From Thermocladium sp. UBA166 (GTDB lineage: Archaea > Thermoproteota > Thermoprotei > Thermoproteales > Thermocladiaceae): a DNA stretch of 64,000 nt. This document shows positions 10,907 through 19,325 of this stretch, piece after piece (positions within the stretch are counted from its first letter, which is position 1; each line of letters begins with the position of its first letter). The translations under genes and the position numbers were made by a program. The stretch is from assembly GCA_002508315.1 (NCBI GenBank), contig DAHE01000006.1:5803-69802 (forward strand). Reading direction: 5' to 3'. The notes below the pieces were generated by a model. It had not been told where the DNA came from and ran no database searches. It saw only the letters and a program-made list of their open reading frames with translations.

Positions 10907-11344
10907 TTAGATGCTCTCTACTTTAGGCTTTATGGATGCCGTATCCCTGGAGGTTCCAAGAACGACGAACGCAGTGGCCTTAGAAAGCGGCCTTGTCTCG
11001 CCTATGGTGACCTCCTCACCCACCTTGACCGACACGCAGCGAGGCAAGTAAGCATGTATCTTCTTCCTGCGCCTCTCGTATCGCTTATACTTGGGAATGT
11101 AGTGAAGCCACTCATGTACCACAACCGCATGATTACCATAAACGCTGTCCACTACCCCCCTTAACGCCTCTCCCCTAACGCTTACGTGGCCGTGCCAGGG
11201 GCATTTGGGATCGTTGCACACGGCCTTAGGCGGCAACAACCAAGGCAACCCAACAGACCTCACCCTCACCTCCTCTCCATTGGGGAGGGAAATCACATCC
11301 CCTATCTTCGGGCGCTCCTGTAATTGCTTCGTAACTACCTCCAT
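10907..11344 (-). CDS. rps17: 30S ribosomal protein S17 (uS17)
   Basis: 145 residues. The archaeal S17 core is clear: CNDPKCPWHG, VSVRGEALRGVV, VVVHEWLHYIPKYKRYERR and HAYLPRC. It binds 16S rRNA helices 7 and 11 in early 30S assembly. An N-terminal extension of about 35 residues precedes the core. A Shine-Dalgarno GAGGTGA lies a few bases before the ATG, as expected for an internal operon gene, and S19 ends 10 bp upstream. Unlike in many archaea, only S19 accompanies it here. Confidence 0.96.
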   Translation of the reverse strand: MEVVTKQLQERPKIGDVISLPNGEEVRVRSVGLPWLLPPKAVCNDPKCPWHGHVSVRGEALRGVVDSVYGNHAVVVHEWLHYIPKYKRYERRRKKIHAYLPRCVSVKVGEEVTIGETRPLSKATAFVVLGTSRDTASIKPKVESI

Positions 11345-11354
11345 TCAAGTCACC

Positions 11355-11915
11355 TCACTTAGCCGCTATGTGCAGGGAGGACCTAGTGGCCTTGAGGCCT
11401 GGCTCTCCGTGCTGCACTATCTTCGCAGTTGGAACGAATTCTCCTATGTATCTACCAACGTGCCACGGCGATATCTGTATGGGTATATAGGTGATGCCAT
11501 TATATATTTGAAGGGTTAACCCAACCATCTCTGGAAGAACTATCATGTCCTTCACATGGGTCCTCACGGGCTTCTTGCTTCCCGAGGCCACGGCTTTCCT
11601 AATCCGTTCCAAGAGCTTCTTATGCTCCGGCTTGAGCCCCCTCATTAAGCTCCTCCTCTGCCTAGCGGGCAGTAACTTAATGAAGTCCTCCATTGATATC
11701 CGTTGAAGCTCCTCCAATGTATAGCCCCTATACTTATAGTTCTTCCACTCCTCCTGGGAAATAATGGCTGGGGCTATCCATCCCTTGCGGCCAGCCTCCG
11801 CCCCCTCCTCCTGAGGCGCCTCTGGAGCTGGAGCTGGAGCCTCGGCCTTCTGCTCTGGCTTCTTTTGCTCAGGTTTCTTCTGCTCCGGCTTCTTTTGCTC
11901 AGGTTTCTTTGACAT
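11355..11915 (-). CDS. rps19: 30S ribosomal protein S19 (uS19) with a repetitive N-terminal tail
   Basis: 186 residues. The S19 core occupies about 55-186 ([15 protein letters not shown] start, [38 protein letters not shown]). It binds 16S rRNA in the 30S head with S13. The N-terminus has four tandem KKPEQ units (about residues 3-22) followed by an Ala/Pro/Glu linker; the DNA there is a matching tandem repeat. Similar low-complexity tails occur on other thermophile ribosomal proteins. A TATA-like TTTAAATA about 27 bp upstream marks a leaderless first gene, with S17 following. Confidence 0.95.
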   Translation of the reverse strand: MSKKPEQKKPEQKKPEQKKPEQKAEAPAPAPEAPQEEGAEAGRKGWIAPAIISQEEWKNYKYRGYTLEELQRISMEDFIKLLPARQRRSLMRGLKPEHKKLLERIRKAVASGSKKPVRTHVKDMIVLPEMVGLTLQIYNGITYIPIQISPWHVGRYIGEFVPTAKIVQHGEPGLKATRSSLHIAAK

Positions 11916-12018
11916 TCACAAAACAATTAAGCGCCCGGTATTTAAGCATTTTACCCATTGCATATAACCTTCACCGTCAGGAGCGGGAGGATCAATTGAA
12001 TGCCCAAAACAGCGGGGC

Positions 12019-12759
12019 TCACCTAAGCGATAAGTATGGCGGAAGATATGCCATGGTGCTGGCCGTGACCAGCAACGTCAATTCATACGCGAAGCCAAGC
12101 ACATCTCCATTGACGAAGCCAAGCCTAGCCGTGGCGGTGGACTTGGACAAGTACGCAACTACCAACGCCTCTGCCGTCACTATGGCGAACTCGAGGGGCG
12201 ACCTGGACACCGCTAATTCCAGGGCTGAGTACATGGCTAGGGACGCGATTGCCTTGGAGCCGTCTTTGGATGCTAAAATGAACGCCCTGCCTAATCCAGA
12301 CTCGGCTGGCTTGCTTACGTTGGCCAGCATATACATGGAGAACGCGGCGGAGGATGATGACTCGATTAATTGAATTACTGGGTCCGAAGCAGAGCTAACC
12401 GCGGACGTCAAGACAATGAAAAGCAATGCCCCAATCGCTACCGCGAAGGATCCCCTATGCTCATCCTTTAACACCGCGATGGGATCCGTCGACTTGCTCA
12501 TGAGGGCCTCCGAGAAGTCCAGGAACCCATCGACGTGATTAAACCCGGTGATCAATGCAAGGATCGCCACGGCCAGCGACGCGGAGAGAAGGGATTTGCC
12601 GAGAAGTAGGGGAAGCGATGAAATGGCCCCCTCCATGAACCCCACCAGAGGCGCCCAGTAGAAGCCGGATGCTGCCTCCTCCAAGTCGCCGCGGCCCGTG
12701 GGTATCACGGTCAAGAATGCAAGGAGGGAGAGCAGTTCATTCAAGTATCTTCTCAACCG
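12019..12759 (-). CDS. cobS: Adenosylcobinamide-GDP ribazoletransferase (cobalamin synthase)
   Basis: 246 residues with 6-7 membrane helices. The conserved GFNHVDGFLDFSEALMS segment, with acidic residues for Mg2+, and KDEHRGSFA identify CobS, which joins adenosylcobinamide-GDP to alpha-ribazole in the last step of cobamide synthesis at the membrane. The start at 12759 (MRLRRYLNELLSLLAFLTVIPTG) matches the family N-terminus; an upstream ATG at 12789 lies deeper in cobD. It overlaps cobD by about 23 bp, so the two are one operon. Confidence 0.92.
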   Translation of the reverse strand, partial: RLRRYLNELLSLLAFLTVIPTGRGDLEEAASGFYWAPLVGFMEGAISSLPLLLGKSLLSASLAVAILALITGFNHVDGFLDFSEALMSKSTDPIAVLKDEHRGSFAVAIGALLFIVLTSAVSSASDPVIQLIESSSSAAFSMYMLANVSKPAESGLGRAFILASKDGSKAIASLAMYSALELAVSRSPLEFAIVTAEALVVAYLSKSTATARLGFVNGDVLGFAYELTLLVTASTMAYLPPYLSLR

Positions 12760-13744
12760 CATCCAGCAACACCTCGTTGCTCCATGCATCCTTGACGGCC
12801 ACCCTGAAGTGATTAGGACCCAGCCCGGCGAACGTGTGGGCCGGCCTTATCAGTATCCCCCGCTTCAGCAGTTTATCCGTTAGTTCCTGGGATGAAATTG
12901 GGCTCCTCGCCAATATGAAATTCGCCGTGGATTCATACACATGAATGCCCAGCCTCCTCAATCCCCTGCCCAACGCCCTCAACCCAGCCTCCACGTACTT
13001 GCGAGAGGCGGCCAGGAAGTTGGAGTACTGCGCGCCGTAGTTGGAGAGCAGCTCGGTTATTAGGGAGTCGGCGCATGAATTCACGTTCCAAGACGGAAGA
13101 AACGCCCTCACCCTCCTAATCACCTCTTCGTTGGCCGAGTAAATGAACCCTGCCCTAAGCCCCGGCATAGATAATGCCTTGGTGAAGGACCTCACCACCA
13201 CCACGTTCTCGAGATCCGTGCCCAGCATCGACTCCGCTGAGCTGAGCTCCACGTACGCCTCGTCCACCACCAAGAACCCATCCAAACCCTCCGCCAATTC
13301 CCTCAGAGTCGATGCATCCATGGAGGAGCCTGTCGGATTATTTGGATTGGATAGGTAGACGAGAACCCCGCTGCCGAGGTTAGGCAACTCATCCATTCTA
13401 AACGAGGAGCCGTTATCCCTCATGAAGACGTACTCATGCTTAAGCCCCATCGCTCCGGCCCTCTCCTCGTAATCCCCATACGATGGAGCGATAGTGACTA
13501 TTTTGCTGGGCCTAATTACGAGCGGAAGCACCGCCAACGCCTCGGATGCCCCGTTGATGGGCACAACGTCCTCCACGCCGTAATGATTCGATATGGCTCT
13601 CCTCAATTTCTTGTATTCGTGGTCTGGATAATCCAGGAAATCGCATGCGCCCAGGAAATTGGGCGGGCCGACGGGGTTCGCGTTTACGCTGAAGTCCATA
13701 ACGTTGTCGAGGCCTAAATATCGACGCCCGCCGTGATAGGGCAT
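12737..13744 (-). CDS. cobD: PLP aminotransferase-fold enzyme, CobD-like threonine-phosphate decarboxylase
   Basis: 335 residues of the HisC/CobD fold-type I family. Landmarks are DFSVNANPVGPP at the N-terminus, YLSNPNNPTGS (about 125-135), VVDEAYVE and SFTKALSMPGLRAGF, where the Lys of SFTK is the expected Schiff-base residue. CobD makes (R)-1-amino-2-propanol phosphate from threonine phosphate for the cobamide side chain. Histidinol-phosphate aminotransferase is the main alternative; overlap with cobS favours CobD. A TTTAAAAG box 27 bp upstream of the ATG suggests a leaderless message. Confidence 0.85.
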   Translation of the reverse strand: MPYHGGRRYLGLDNVMDFSVNANPVGPPNFLGACDFLDYPDHEYKKLRRAISNHYGVEDVVPINGASEALAVLPLVIRPSKIVTIAPSYGDYEERAGAMGLKHEYVFMRDNGSSFRMDELPNLGSGVLVYLSNPNNPTGSSMDASTLRELAEGLDGFLVVDEAYVELSSAESMLGTDLENVVVVRSFTKALSMPGLRAGFIYSANEEVIRRVRAFLPSWNVNSCADSLITELLSNYGAQYSNFLAASRKYVEAGLRALGRGLRRLGIHVYESTANFILARSPISSQELTDKLLKRGILIRPAHTFAGLGPNHFRVAVKDAWSNEVLLDAVEKILE

Positions 13745-13834
13745 GCGCAGCGCCTCGCCTCGGGCCTTTTAAAGTTGGGATTCAAGCGATAAAGCCCAAT
13801 ATTTAATTACGGCTTAGCCCGTGGGTGGTTCCAC

Positions 13835-15997
13835 ATGGATAATACCATTGTCGTCTCATTGATATCGCGTAACGTGGTGAGAACTCACGTAGGTGGGGAG
13901 GGGCATCCATCATTTGCCGTGGTGAAGAGGGAGAAGGAGGGTGGGGAGGGTCCCATAGTGGCCGTGGCTGAGAACACTGTGTCGGCCAGATTCAGCGATG
14001 CCGAGGAGAGGGTATCGTATGAGGCGGATGGGGGGCGCATTATAATAAGGGGGGAGTTGGGACCATTCGATAAGGTCTATGGGCTTGGGGAGAAGGCCCT
14101 TCCCCTGAATAGGAAGAGGCATAGGGTGATCATGTGGAACACGGATGCTTACGGCTACGCGACGGGGACTGATCCCCTCTACGTGTCGATACCGTTCTTC
14201 ATAGTGCTGCGCAACGGCAGGGCGGTGGGGCACTTCGTGGACTCGCCCGCCTACATGTCAATAGACTTGGGGCAGGCCGACTTCGGTGAATTCACCGTTG
14301 TGGTTAACGATGAGGCCGTCGATCACTACATAATATACGGGCCATCCATTAAGGACGTGCTGAGATCCTACTTCGAGTTGACTGGGAAACCCTTCCTGCC
14401 GCCCAAGTGGGCGCTGGGGAACCAGCAGAGCAGGTACAGTTACTATCCGGAGACCAACTTGCTGGCAATCGTGGATCGATACAGGAAGGATGAATTGCCC
14501 CTATCCGCCGTTTACCTGGATATACACTACATGGATGAGTACAAGATATTCACGTGGGACAGGAAGAGGTTCCCCGACCCCAAGTCTTTCATCGATAAGC
14601 TGCACGGGATGGGCATCAGGGTGGTTACCATCATAGACCCAGGGGTTAAGGCAAGCCCCACATACCCAGTCTTCAAGTCCGGCATCGACGGTAATTACTT
14701 CTGCGTGAGGAGGAACGGGGATCTCTTCACGTCCCACGTGTGGCCGGGCCTATGCGCCTTCCCCGACTTCGCTAGAGACGACGTGAGGGATTGGTGGGGC
14801 TCGTTGGTGGCTGACTTCGTCAAGGATGGAGTGGATGGAGTGTGGCTGGACATGAATGAACCCGCTGGCTTCGACTACAAGGATCACACCGTCTCGGATG
14901 AGGACTTGATGCACGTAGTGGACGGGAAGCAAGTGCCTCACGTCAAGGTGCATAATGCATACGCGTTGCTCGAGGCGGAGGCAACGTATGAGGGAATGCT
15001 TAAGGCGAGGCCGGGCAAGAGGCCATTCATACTTAGCAGGGCGGGCTATGCCGGCATTCATAGGTACGCGGCCATATGGACGGGCGATAACACGAGCAAT
15101 TGGGAGCACTTAAGGCTTCAAATCCCCATCCTACTGGGGCTCAGCTTGTCGGGGGTTCCATTCATTGGAGCCGACGTGGGGGGTTTTGCCAAGGATACAA
15201 AGCAGGGCCGCTTCCACTTAGATCCGGAGCTCTTGGTTAGGTGGTACGAGGTCGCCGTGTTCACTCCCTTCCTGAGGAACCATACATCAATCGACTCGCC
15301 GGACCAGGAGCCGTGGGCTTGGGGAAGCGCCTATGAGGGAATGATAAGGGGCCTCCTCAAGCTGAGGGAGAAGTTAATGCCCTACATCTACTCACTGGCG
15401 TGGGAGTCGCATGAATTGGGGGAGCCCATCATCCGCCCTCTCGTCTATGAGTTCCAAGATGATGATAACGTCCACGAGATAGATGATGAATTCATGCTGG
15501 GGCCACACGTTTTATTGACGCCCGCGTTGGAGCGTGGGTCAATGGTTAGGAGGGCCTACCTGCCTAAGTGCAAGTGGCTGGATATCAGGACGGGAAGCGA
15601 GGTGGAGGGGGGAGCCGTGACTACCATCGACGCGCCCCTCGGCGATCCCCCTGTACTGGTGAGGGAGGGGGGAGTTGTGCCCCTGATGGGGGACTCGCTA
15701 ATCGTACTGGTATACCCAGGCAACGGTGAATTCACAATATATGAGGATGATGGCGAGTCCATGGGGGAGCCAAGCAGGTTAACCGTAAAGCAGGAGCTCA
15801 GGGGATCCTTATCTCGCATAGAGGTAGGGGAGCGGGGGGCCAGTTCACTTAATGCATGGGTGACCCTCTCCATATACGCCAAGAACAAGCCCAGGCGATT
15901 CTCGATAAATGGGTCACCGGCTCAATACTCGACGAGGGGCTCTTTCATAGAGGCAGCGGTTAGGCCGGGCTCCACGGTGGAGCTGGAGCTGGGGTGA
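13835..15997 (+). CDS. malA: Alpha-glucosidase, glycoside hydrolase family 31
   Basis: 720 residues. The GH31 nucleophile motif WLDMNEP places the nucleophile at D339, and the acid/base is expected at D418 in IWTGDNTSNW. No signal peptide is seen, so it is probably intracellular and hydrolyses alpha-glucosides such as maltose or maltodextrins, like Sulfolobus MalA. An alpha-xylosidase activity cannot be excluded. An ATATTTAAT box 27 bp upstream gives a leaderless start. Its stop abuts the stop of the convergent gene with zero spacing. Confidence 0.93.
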   Translation: MDNTIVVSLISRNVVRTHVGGEGHPSFAVVKREKEGGEGPIVAVAENTVSARFSDAEERVSYEADGGRIIIRGELGPFDKVYGLGEKALPLNRKRHRVIMWNTDAYGYATGTDPLYVSIPFFIVLRNGRAVGHFVDSPAYMSIDLGQADFGEFTVVVNDEAVDHYIIYGPSIKDVLRSYFELTGKPFLPPKWALGNQQSRYSYYPETNLLAIVDRYRKDELPLSAVYLDIHYMDEYKIFTWDRKRFPDPKSFIDKLHGMGIRVVTIIDPGVKASPTYPVFKSGIDGNYFCVRRNGDLFTSHVWPGLCAFPDFARDDVRDWWGSLVADFVKDGVDGVWLDMNEPAGFDYKDHTVSDEDLMHVVDGKQVPHVKVHNAYALLEAEATYEGMLKARPGKRPFILSRAGYAGIHRYAAIWTGDNTSNWEHLRLQIPILLGLSLSGVPFIGADVGGFAKDTKQGRFHLDPELLVRWYEVAVFTPFLRNHTSIDSPDQEPWAWGSAYEGMIRGLLKLREKLMPYIYSLAWESHELGEPIIRPLVYEFQDDDNVHEIDDEFMLGPHVLLTPALERGSMVRRAYLPKCKWLDIRTGSEVEGGAVTTIDAPLGDPPVLVREGGVVPLMGDSLIVLVYPGNGEFTIYEDDGESMGEPSRLTVKQELRGSLSRIEVGERGASSLNAWVTLSIYAKNKPRRFSINGSPAQYSTRGSFIEAAVRPGSTVELELG

Positions 15998-16558
15998 TTA
16001 ACTTTCTAAGGAGCCGCGCAGCGATTGTATGTATTCTATCATGAAATTTATCCTCCCCTGTATCTGCGCGGGGGATGGCAGCGGCGACGCTGGATTAAAC
16101 GTGGCCAGCTCCACCATGAATGAGCGGCTCCACTCGGTTATGTTCTCTATTATTGGGGAGTTTATCAATCCCAGCGCCTCTGAGTTTACCTCATAGAATT
16201 GGGATAGCATTGTGTATAGCACGAAGTACTTCGACGTGCAGGTCCCACTGCACGACGAGTTGAAGCTCTTCTCCACTCGCCTAAGGTACTCCTCATCATA
16301 CTCCAAGAGCCGAGCCACGGCGGCGGTCTCGCCGGGCTGCTGGACTATCTTGACCTTGACGTGGGGGGTAGGCCGTATTTTCCTTAAGTAATTCAATTCT
16401 ACATTCAAGAGCCGAGCCAAGTACGTGCAGGTTAGGTTGAATGAATCGAAGGTTAGATTATCATAATACGCGCGATCAAATAGGAAAAGCTTGTACGCGC
16501 TGTTGTTATAGATGTAGAGGGGGCAAGCCATCAGCATTGCAGCTAATAGCACCAGCAT
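15998..16558 (-). CDS. Secreted or membrane-anchored hypothetical protein
   Basis: 186 residues starting with a hydrophobic signal or anchor segment (MLVLLAAMLMACPLYIYN), followed by a mostly helical soluble region with a Cys pair (NSSCSGTCTSKY, about 110-121), which could form a disulfide outside the cell. No family is recognised. It converges exactly with the alpha-glucosidase (stop codons adjacent) and diverges from tldD across a short region containing a 16-bp palindrome. Confidence 0.6.
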   Translation of the reverse strand: MLVLLAAMLMACPLYIYNNSAYKLFLFDRAYYDNLTFDSFNLTCTYLARLLNVELNYLRKIRPTPHVKVKIVQQPGETAAVARLLEYDEEYLRRVEKSFNSSCSGTCTSKYFVLYTMLSQFYEVNSEALGLINSPIIENITEWSRSFMVELATFNPASPLPSPAQIQGRINFMIEYIQSLRGSLES

Positions 16559-16592
16559 CGGAGTCCATCCACCGACGCCAATTTAACGTTTC

Positions 16593-16608
16593 GCCGGCGA
16601 TCGCCGGC
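16593..16608. promoter_or_regulatory. 16-bp perfect palindrome between divergent genes
   Basis: GCCGGCGATCGCCGGC is a perfect dyad in the 107-bp space between the minus-strand secreted-protein gene and tldD. The tldD TATA-like TTAAAAGG (about 16636-16643) lies 27 bp before its ATG and about 35 bp from the palindrome, so the dyad sits where an archaeal operator or activator site could act. Confidence 0.35.
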
Positions 16609-16665
16609 ATTCAGTTGAGCAGCGCGTGTTGTTAATGCTTAAAAGGCAAAGCATCAATATATGCC

Positions 16666-18045
16666 ATGGAGGATGAACTGCGAAGATTGATCGACTCAAC
16701 CGCGCTGTACTCCGATGCGCGGTATCATCGCCAGCGGGGCTCCAGGATATCCTTGGTAAACGGGGAGGCGGCGGGCAAGTCTACCTGGTCCAGTGAGGGA
16801 TACCTCGTCAGATCCTTCAAGAACACGATACTGACGGCGTTCTCCTCCAATGAGCCCAGGGCCGATAAATTGGAGGTGCGGGCGAAGAGCTGGGAGGAGG
16901 GGTTCAAGCCCGCCGCCCCTGTGAAGAGGCGGGTGGTGGTTCCCCAGGCCAAGCCAGTCGAGGATGTATCGCTGGAGGATAAAATCAAGATCTTGAAGGA
17001 GCTGGACTCGTTGGTGAGGGGGGAGAAGATAAAGTCCAAGCTGGTTAGATTCAATATATCCCTAACCGAGTTTAAGGAGGAGAGGGCGTTACTCAACACT
17101 GAGGGCACCTACTCCTACATAGAGAGACCGGGTATCTGGGTGATGTACTCCATGGTGCTGGAGAACGCGGGGGAGACCATGGCCATGTGGTCGGATGAGC
17201 TTGGCGCGCTGGGCGGCTTGGAGCTGCTGGACAAGTGGAACATACGGGAGGAATTGGTGGGGAGACTTAGATCCCTAGACCACGTGTTGGTGCACGGCAA
17301 GTCGCCGCCCACGGGCAGGATGGACGTGGTGATCAGCAGCTTGATATCCGGCATAATAGCCCACGAATCGACGGGACACCCCTTCGAGGCGGACAGGGTC
17401 CTCGGGAGGGAGGCGGCCCAGGCAGGCAAGAGCTACCTCGGGAGCCTGGTCTCCGGCAAATTCGCCTCGAACGCCGTCAATGTGTCAGATGACCCAACCA
17501 TACCCAGCAGCCTGGGCTTTTACCTGGTGGATGATGAGGGCGTGGAGGCCAGGAAGCGCAGGTTGATAGTGGAGGGGAGAATCAACGAGCTTCTCCACAG
17601 CCGCTTCACGGCGTTTAAGATGAACTCCGAGCCCAATGGAGCCATGAGAAGCATGGATTACCAGTCGGAGCCAATAATAAGGATGTCCAATACCTTCTTC
17701 GAGCCGGGCAACATGAAGTTCGACGAATTGATTAGGGACGTGCGGAGCGGAATATTCTTGAAGAGCTATATGGAGTGGAACATCGACGACATAAGGTGGG
17801 GGCAACGCTATGTGGGGCTCGAGGCTTACGAGATAAGGAATGGCGAGGTGGGGGAGCCACTTAAGTATCCAGTACTGGAGGCAACCACGGGGGAGATATA
17901 CTCCTCCATAGACGCCGTAGACGATGAGTTGAGGTTCTACGCCGGGATGTGTGGAAAGGGGGAGCCGAGCCAGGCCGTGCCAGTGTGGATGGGGGGACCC
18001 AATATGAGGATTAGAAATATAAGGGTGAAGAAGCTTGGAGAGTAG
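16666..18045 (+). CDS. tldD: TldD family metalloprotease subunit
   Basis: 459 residues. The zinc-binding HExxxH motif is HESTGH at 233-238, as in TldD of the TldD/TldE complex, a barrel-shaped heterodimer that cleaves unfolded peptides and matures some RiPPs. The C-terminal part carries the beta-rich PmbA/TldD domain (NTFFEPG, MCGKGEPSQAVPVWMGGPNMRIRN). The ATG at 16666 has a TATA-like box 27 bp upstream. The tldE gene begins 11 bp before its stop, giving coupled expression of the two subunits. Confidence 0.93.
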   Translation: MEDELRRLIDSTALYSDARYHRQRGSRISLVNGEAAGKSTWSSEGYLVRSFKNTILTAFSSNEPRADKLEVRAKSWEEGFKPAAPVKRRVVVPQAKPVEDVSLEDKIKILKELDSLVRGEKIKSKLVRFNISLTEFKEERALLNTEGTYSYIERPGIWVMYSMVLENAGETMAMWSDELGALGGLELLDKWNIREELVGRLRSLDHVLVHGKSPPTGRMDVVISSLISGIIAHESTGHPFEADRVLGREAAQAGKSYLGSLVSGKFASNAVNVSDDPTIPSSLGFYLVDDEGVEARKRRLIVEGRINELLHSRFTAFKMNSEPNGAMRSMDYQSEPIIRMSNTFFEPGNMKFDELIRDVRSGIFLKSYMEWNIDDIRWGQRYVGLEAYEIRNGEVGEPLKYPVLEATTGEIYSSIDAVDDELRFYAGMCGKGEPSQAVPVWMGGPNMRIRNIRVKKLGE

Positions 18046-19306
18046 GCTAATCTCATCCCTGCTGGACTCTATAGGGGAGCGGGAGAAGGCGGCGGTGCTG
18101 GAGTTCAGGGATAGCCTAATGATAAAGATAGTGGATAGCGCCGTGGCACTGATTCAACGGTGGCGCACGGTGGAGGGTAGAATCTACGTGGGGGAGGGCG
18201 GAAGGATGGCCATAGTGGGTTTCTCGGGTAATCCCCCCAAGGACTTGGAGAAGGAGGTGAGGAGCAGCATGACTGAATCACCCTTCTTCTTCGAGGTTCC
18301 CAGGAACGAGAGGGAGGTGAGGCGGGATGCAAGCGACGGAGAGATAAAGCGAAGCATAGCTAACCCGGAGGGATTGATAGGGGATCTGCTTAACATGATG
18401 GTGGAGAGAACAAGCGGCGTTGTGACTCTAGAGGCTATCGATAGGCAAGTTGCGACCAGCGGCGGTTTCCTCGGAATGGAGGAGCTAACCACATTCACAT
18501 CGCATTTCCGGGTATTCAAGGGCGAGCACACGGGCCACTGGTCTACGACGGGTTCACAGCTCAACATAAACGAAATGAAGGCGGCCATACGGCGAGCCGA
18601 GGAGTACGCGTCCATCAACGATGAAGTGGAGATAGACGAGGGAAGGCATAGGGTGATGCTGTCCCCAATGGTGTTCTCCAACCTACTCCAATTGGTGGGG
18701 CGGATGGCGTCCGCCATGTCGGTGGAGATGGGGTCGTCCATATTCACCAAAGCAAGGCCAGGGGACAAGATGTTCTCGCCGTTACTGACAATATTCGACA
18801 AGCCGCTGAGCGACGTGAGGCCCGTATTCTTCGATGACGAGGGGGTGATCACCTATGATAAGGCCATAGTGGAGGGCGGGGAGTTCAAGACCCTCCTCTT
18901 CAACACCGCGTTGGCCAAGCGACGCGGCACGAGCAGCACGGGAAACGCGGGTTGGATGAATCCCTCACCGTGGAACTTAGAGGTCGCGGCCGGGGAAACA
19001 AGCGAGGAGGGCGTGCTGGACGGCGATGGAGTGCTCTTCACGAATAACTGGTACACAAGGCTTCAGAACAGCATGGAGGGCATATTCTCCACTGTGGGAA
19101 GGGATGCTATCCTATTGATAAGAAACGGCAAGGTAGTTGGGAGATCCAGGGGAAGGCTGAGGTTAGCGGGGCGGTTAGGCGACTTGCTCAAGAACGTGGA
19201 GGCTGTTTCCAGGACCCAGTACCCAATACGGTGGTGGGAGGTGGAGACCCCGACCAAGGCCCCCTTCGTTGCCATCTCCAGCTTCCCAGTCACCAAAAGC
19301 CAATAA
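18035..19306 (+). CDS. pmbA: TldE/PmbA family protease partner subunit
   Basis: 423 residues of the TldE/PmbA type, which lacks the HExxxH motif of TldD and serves as the non-metal partner of the heterodimer. The C-terminal beta domain is visible (FTNNWYTRLQNSMEGIFSTVGRDAILLIRNGKVVG). Translation appears to start at a TTG overlapping the end of tldD by 11 bp. It converges with leuS, whose stop is 19 bp away. Together these genes define a complete TldD/E protease; no RiPP precursor is evident nearby. Confidence 0.9.
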   Translation: MESRLISSLLDSIGEREKAAVLEFRDSLMIKIVDSAVALIQRWRTVEGRIYVGEGGRMAIVGFSGNPPKDLEKEVRSSMTESPFFFEVPRNEREVRRDASDGEIKRSIANPEGLIGDLLNMMVERTSGVVTLEAIDRQVATSGGFLGMEELTTFTSHFRVFKGEHTGHWSTTGSQLNINEMKAAIRRAEEYASINDEVEIDEGRHRVMLSPMVFSNLLQLVGRMASAMSVEMGSSIFTKARPGDKMFSPLLTIFDKPLSDVRPVFFDDEGVITYDKAIVEGGEFKTLLFNTALAKRRGTSSTGNAGWMNPSPWNLEVAAGETSEEGVLDGDGVLFTNNWYTRLQNSMEGIFSTVGRDAILLIRNGKVVGRSRGRLRLAGRLGDLLKNVEAVSRTQYPIRWWEVETPTKAPFVAISSFPVTKSQ

Positions 19307-19325
19307 TGGATGAAGTCCACGATGC

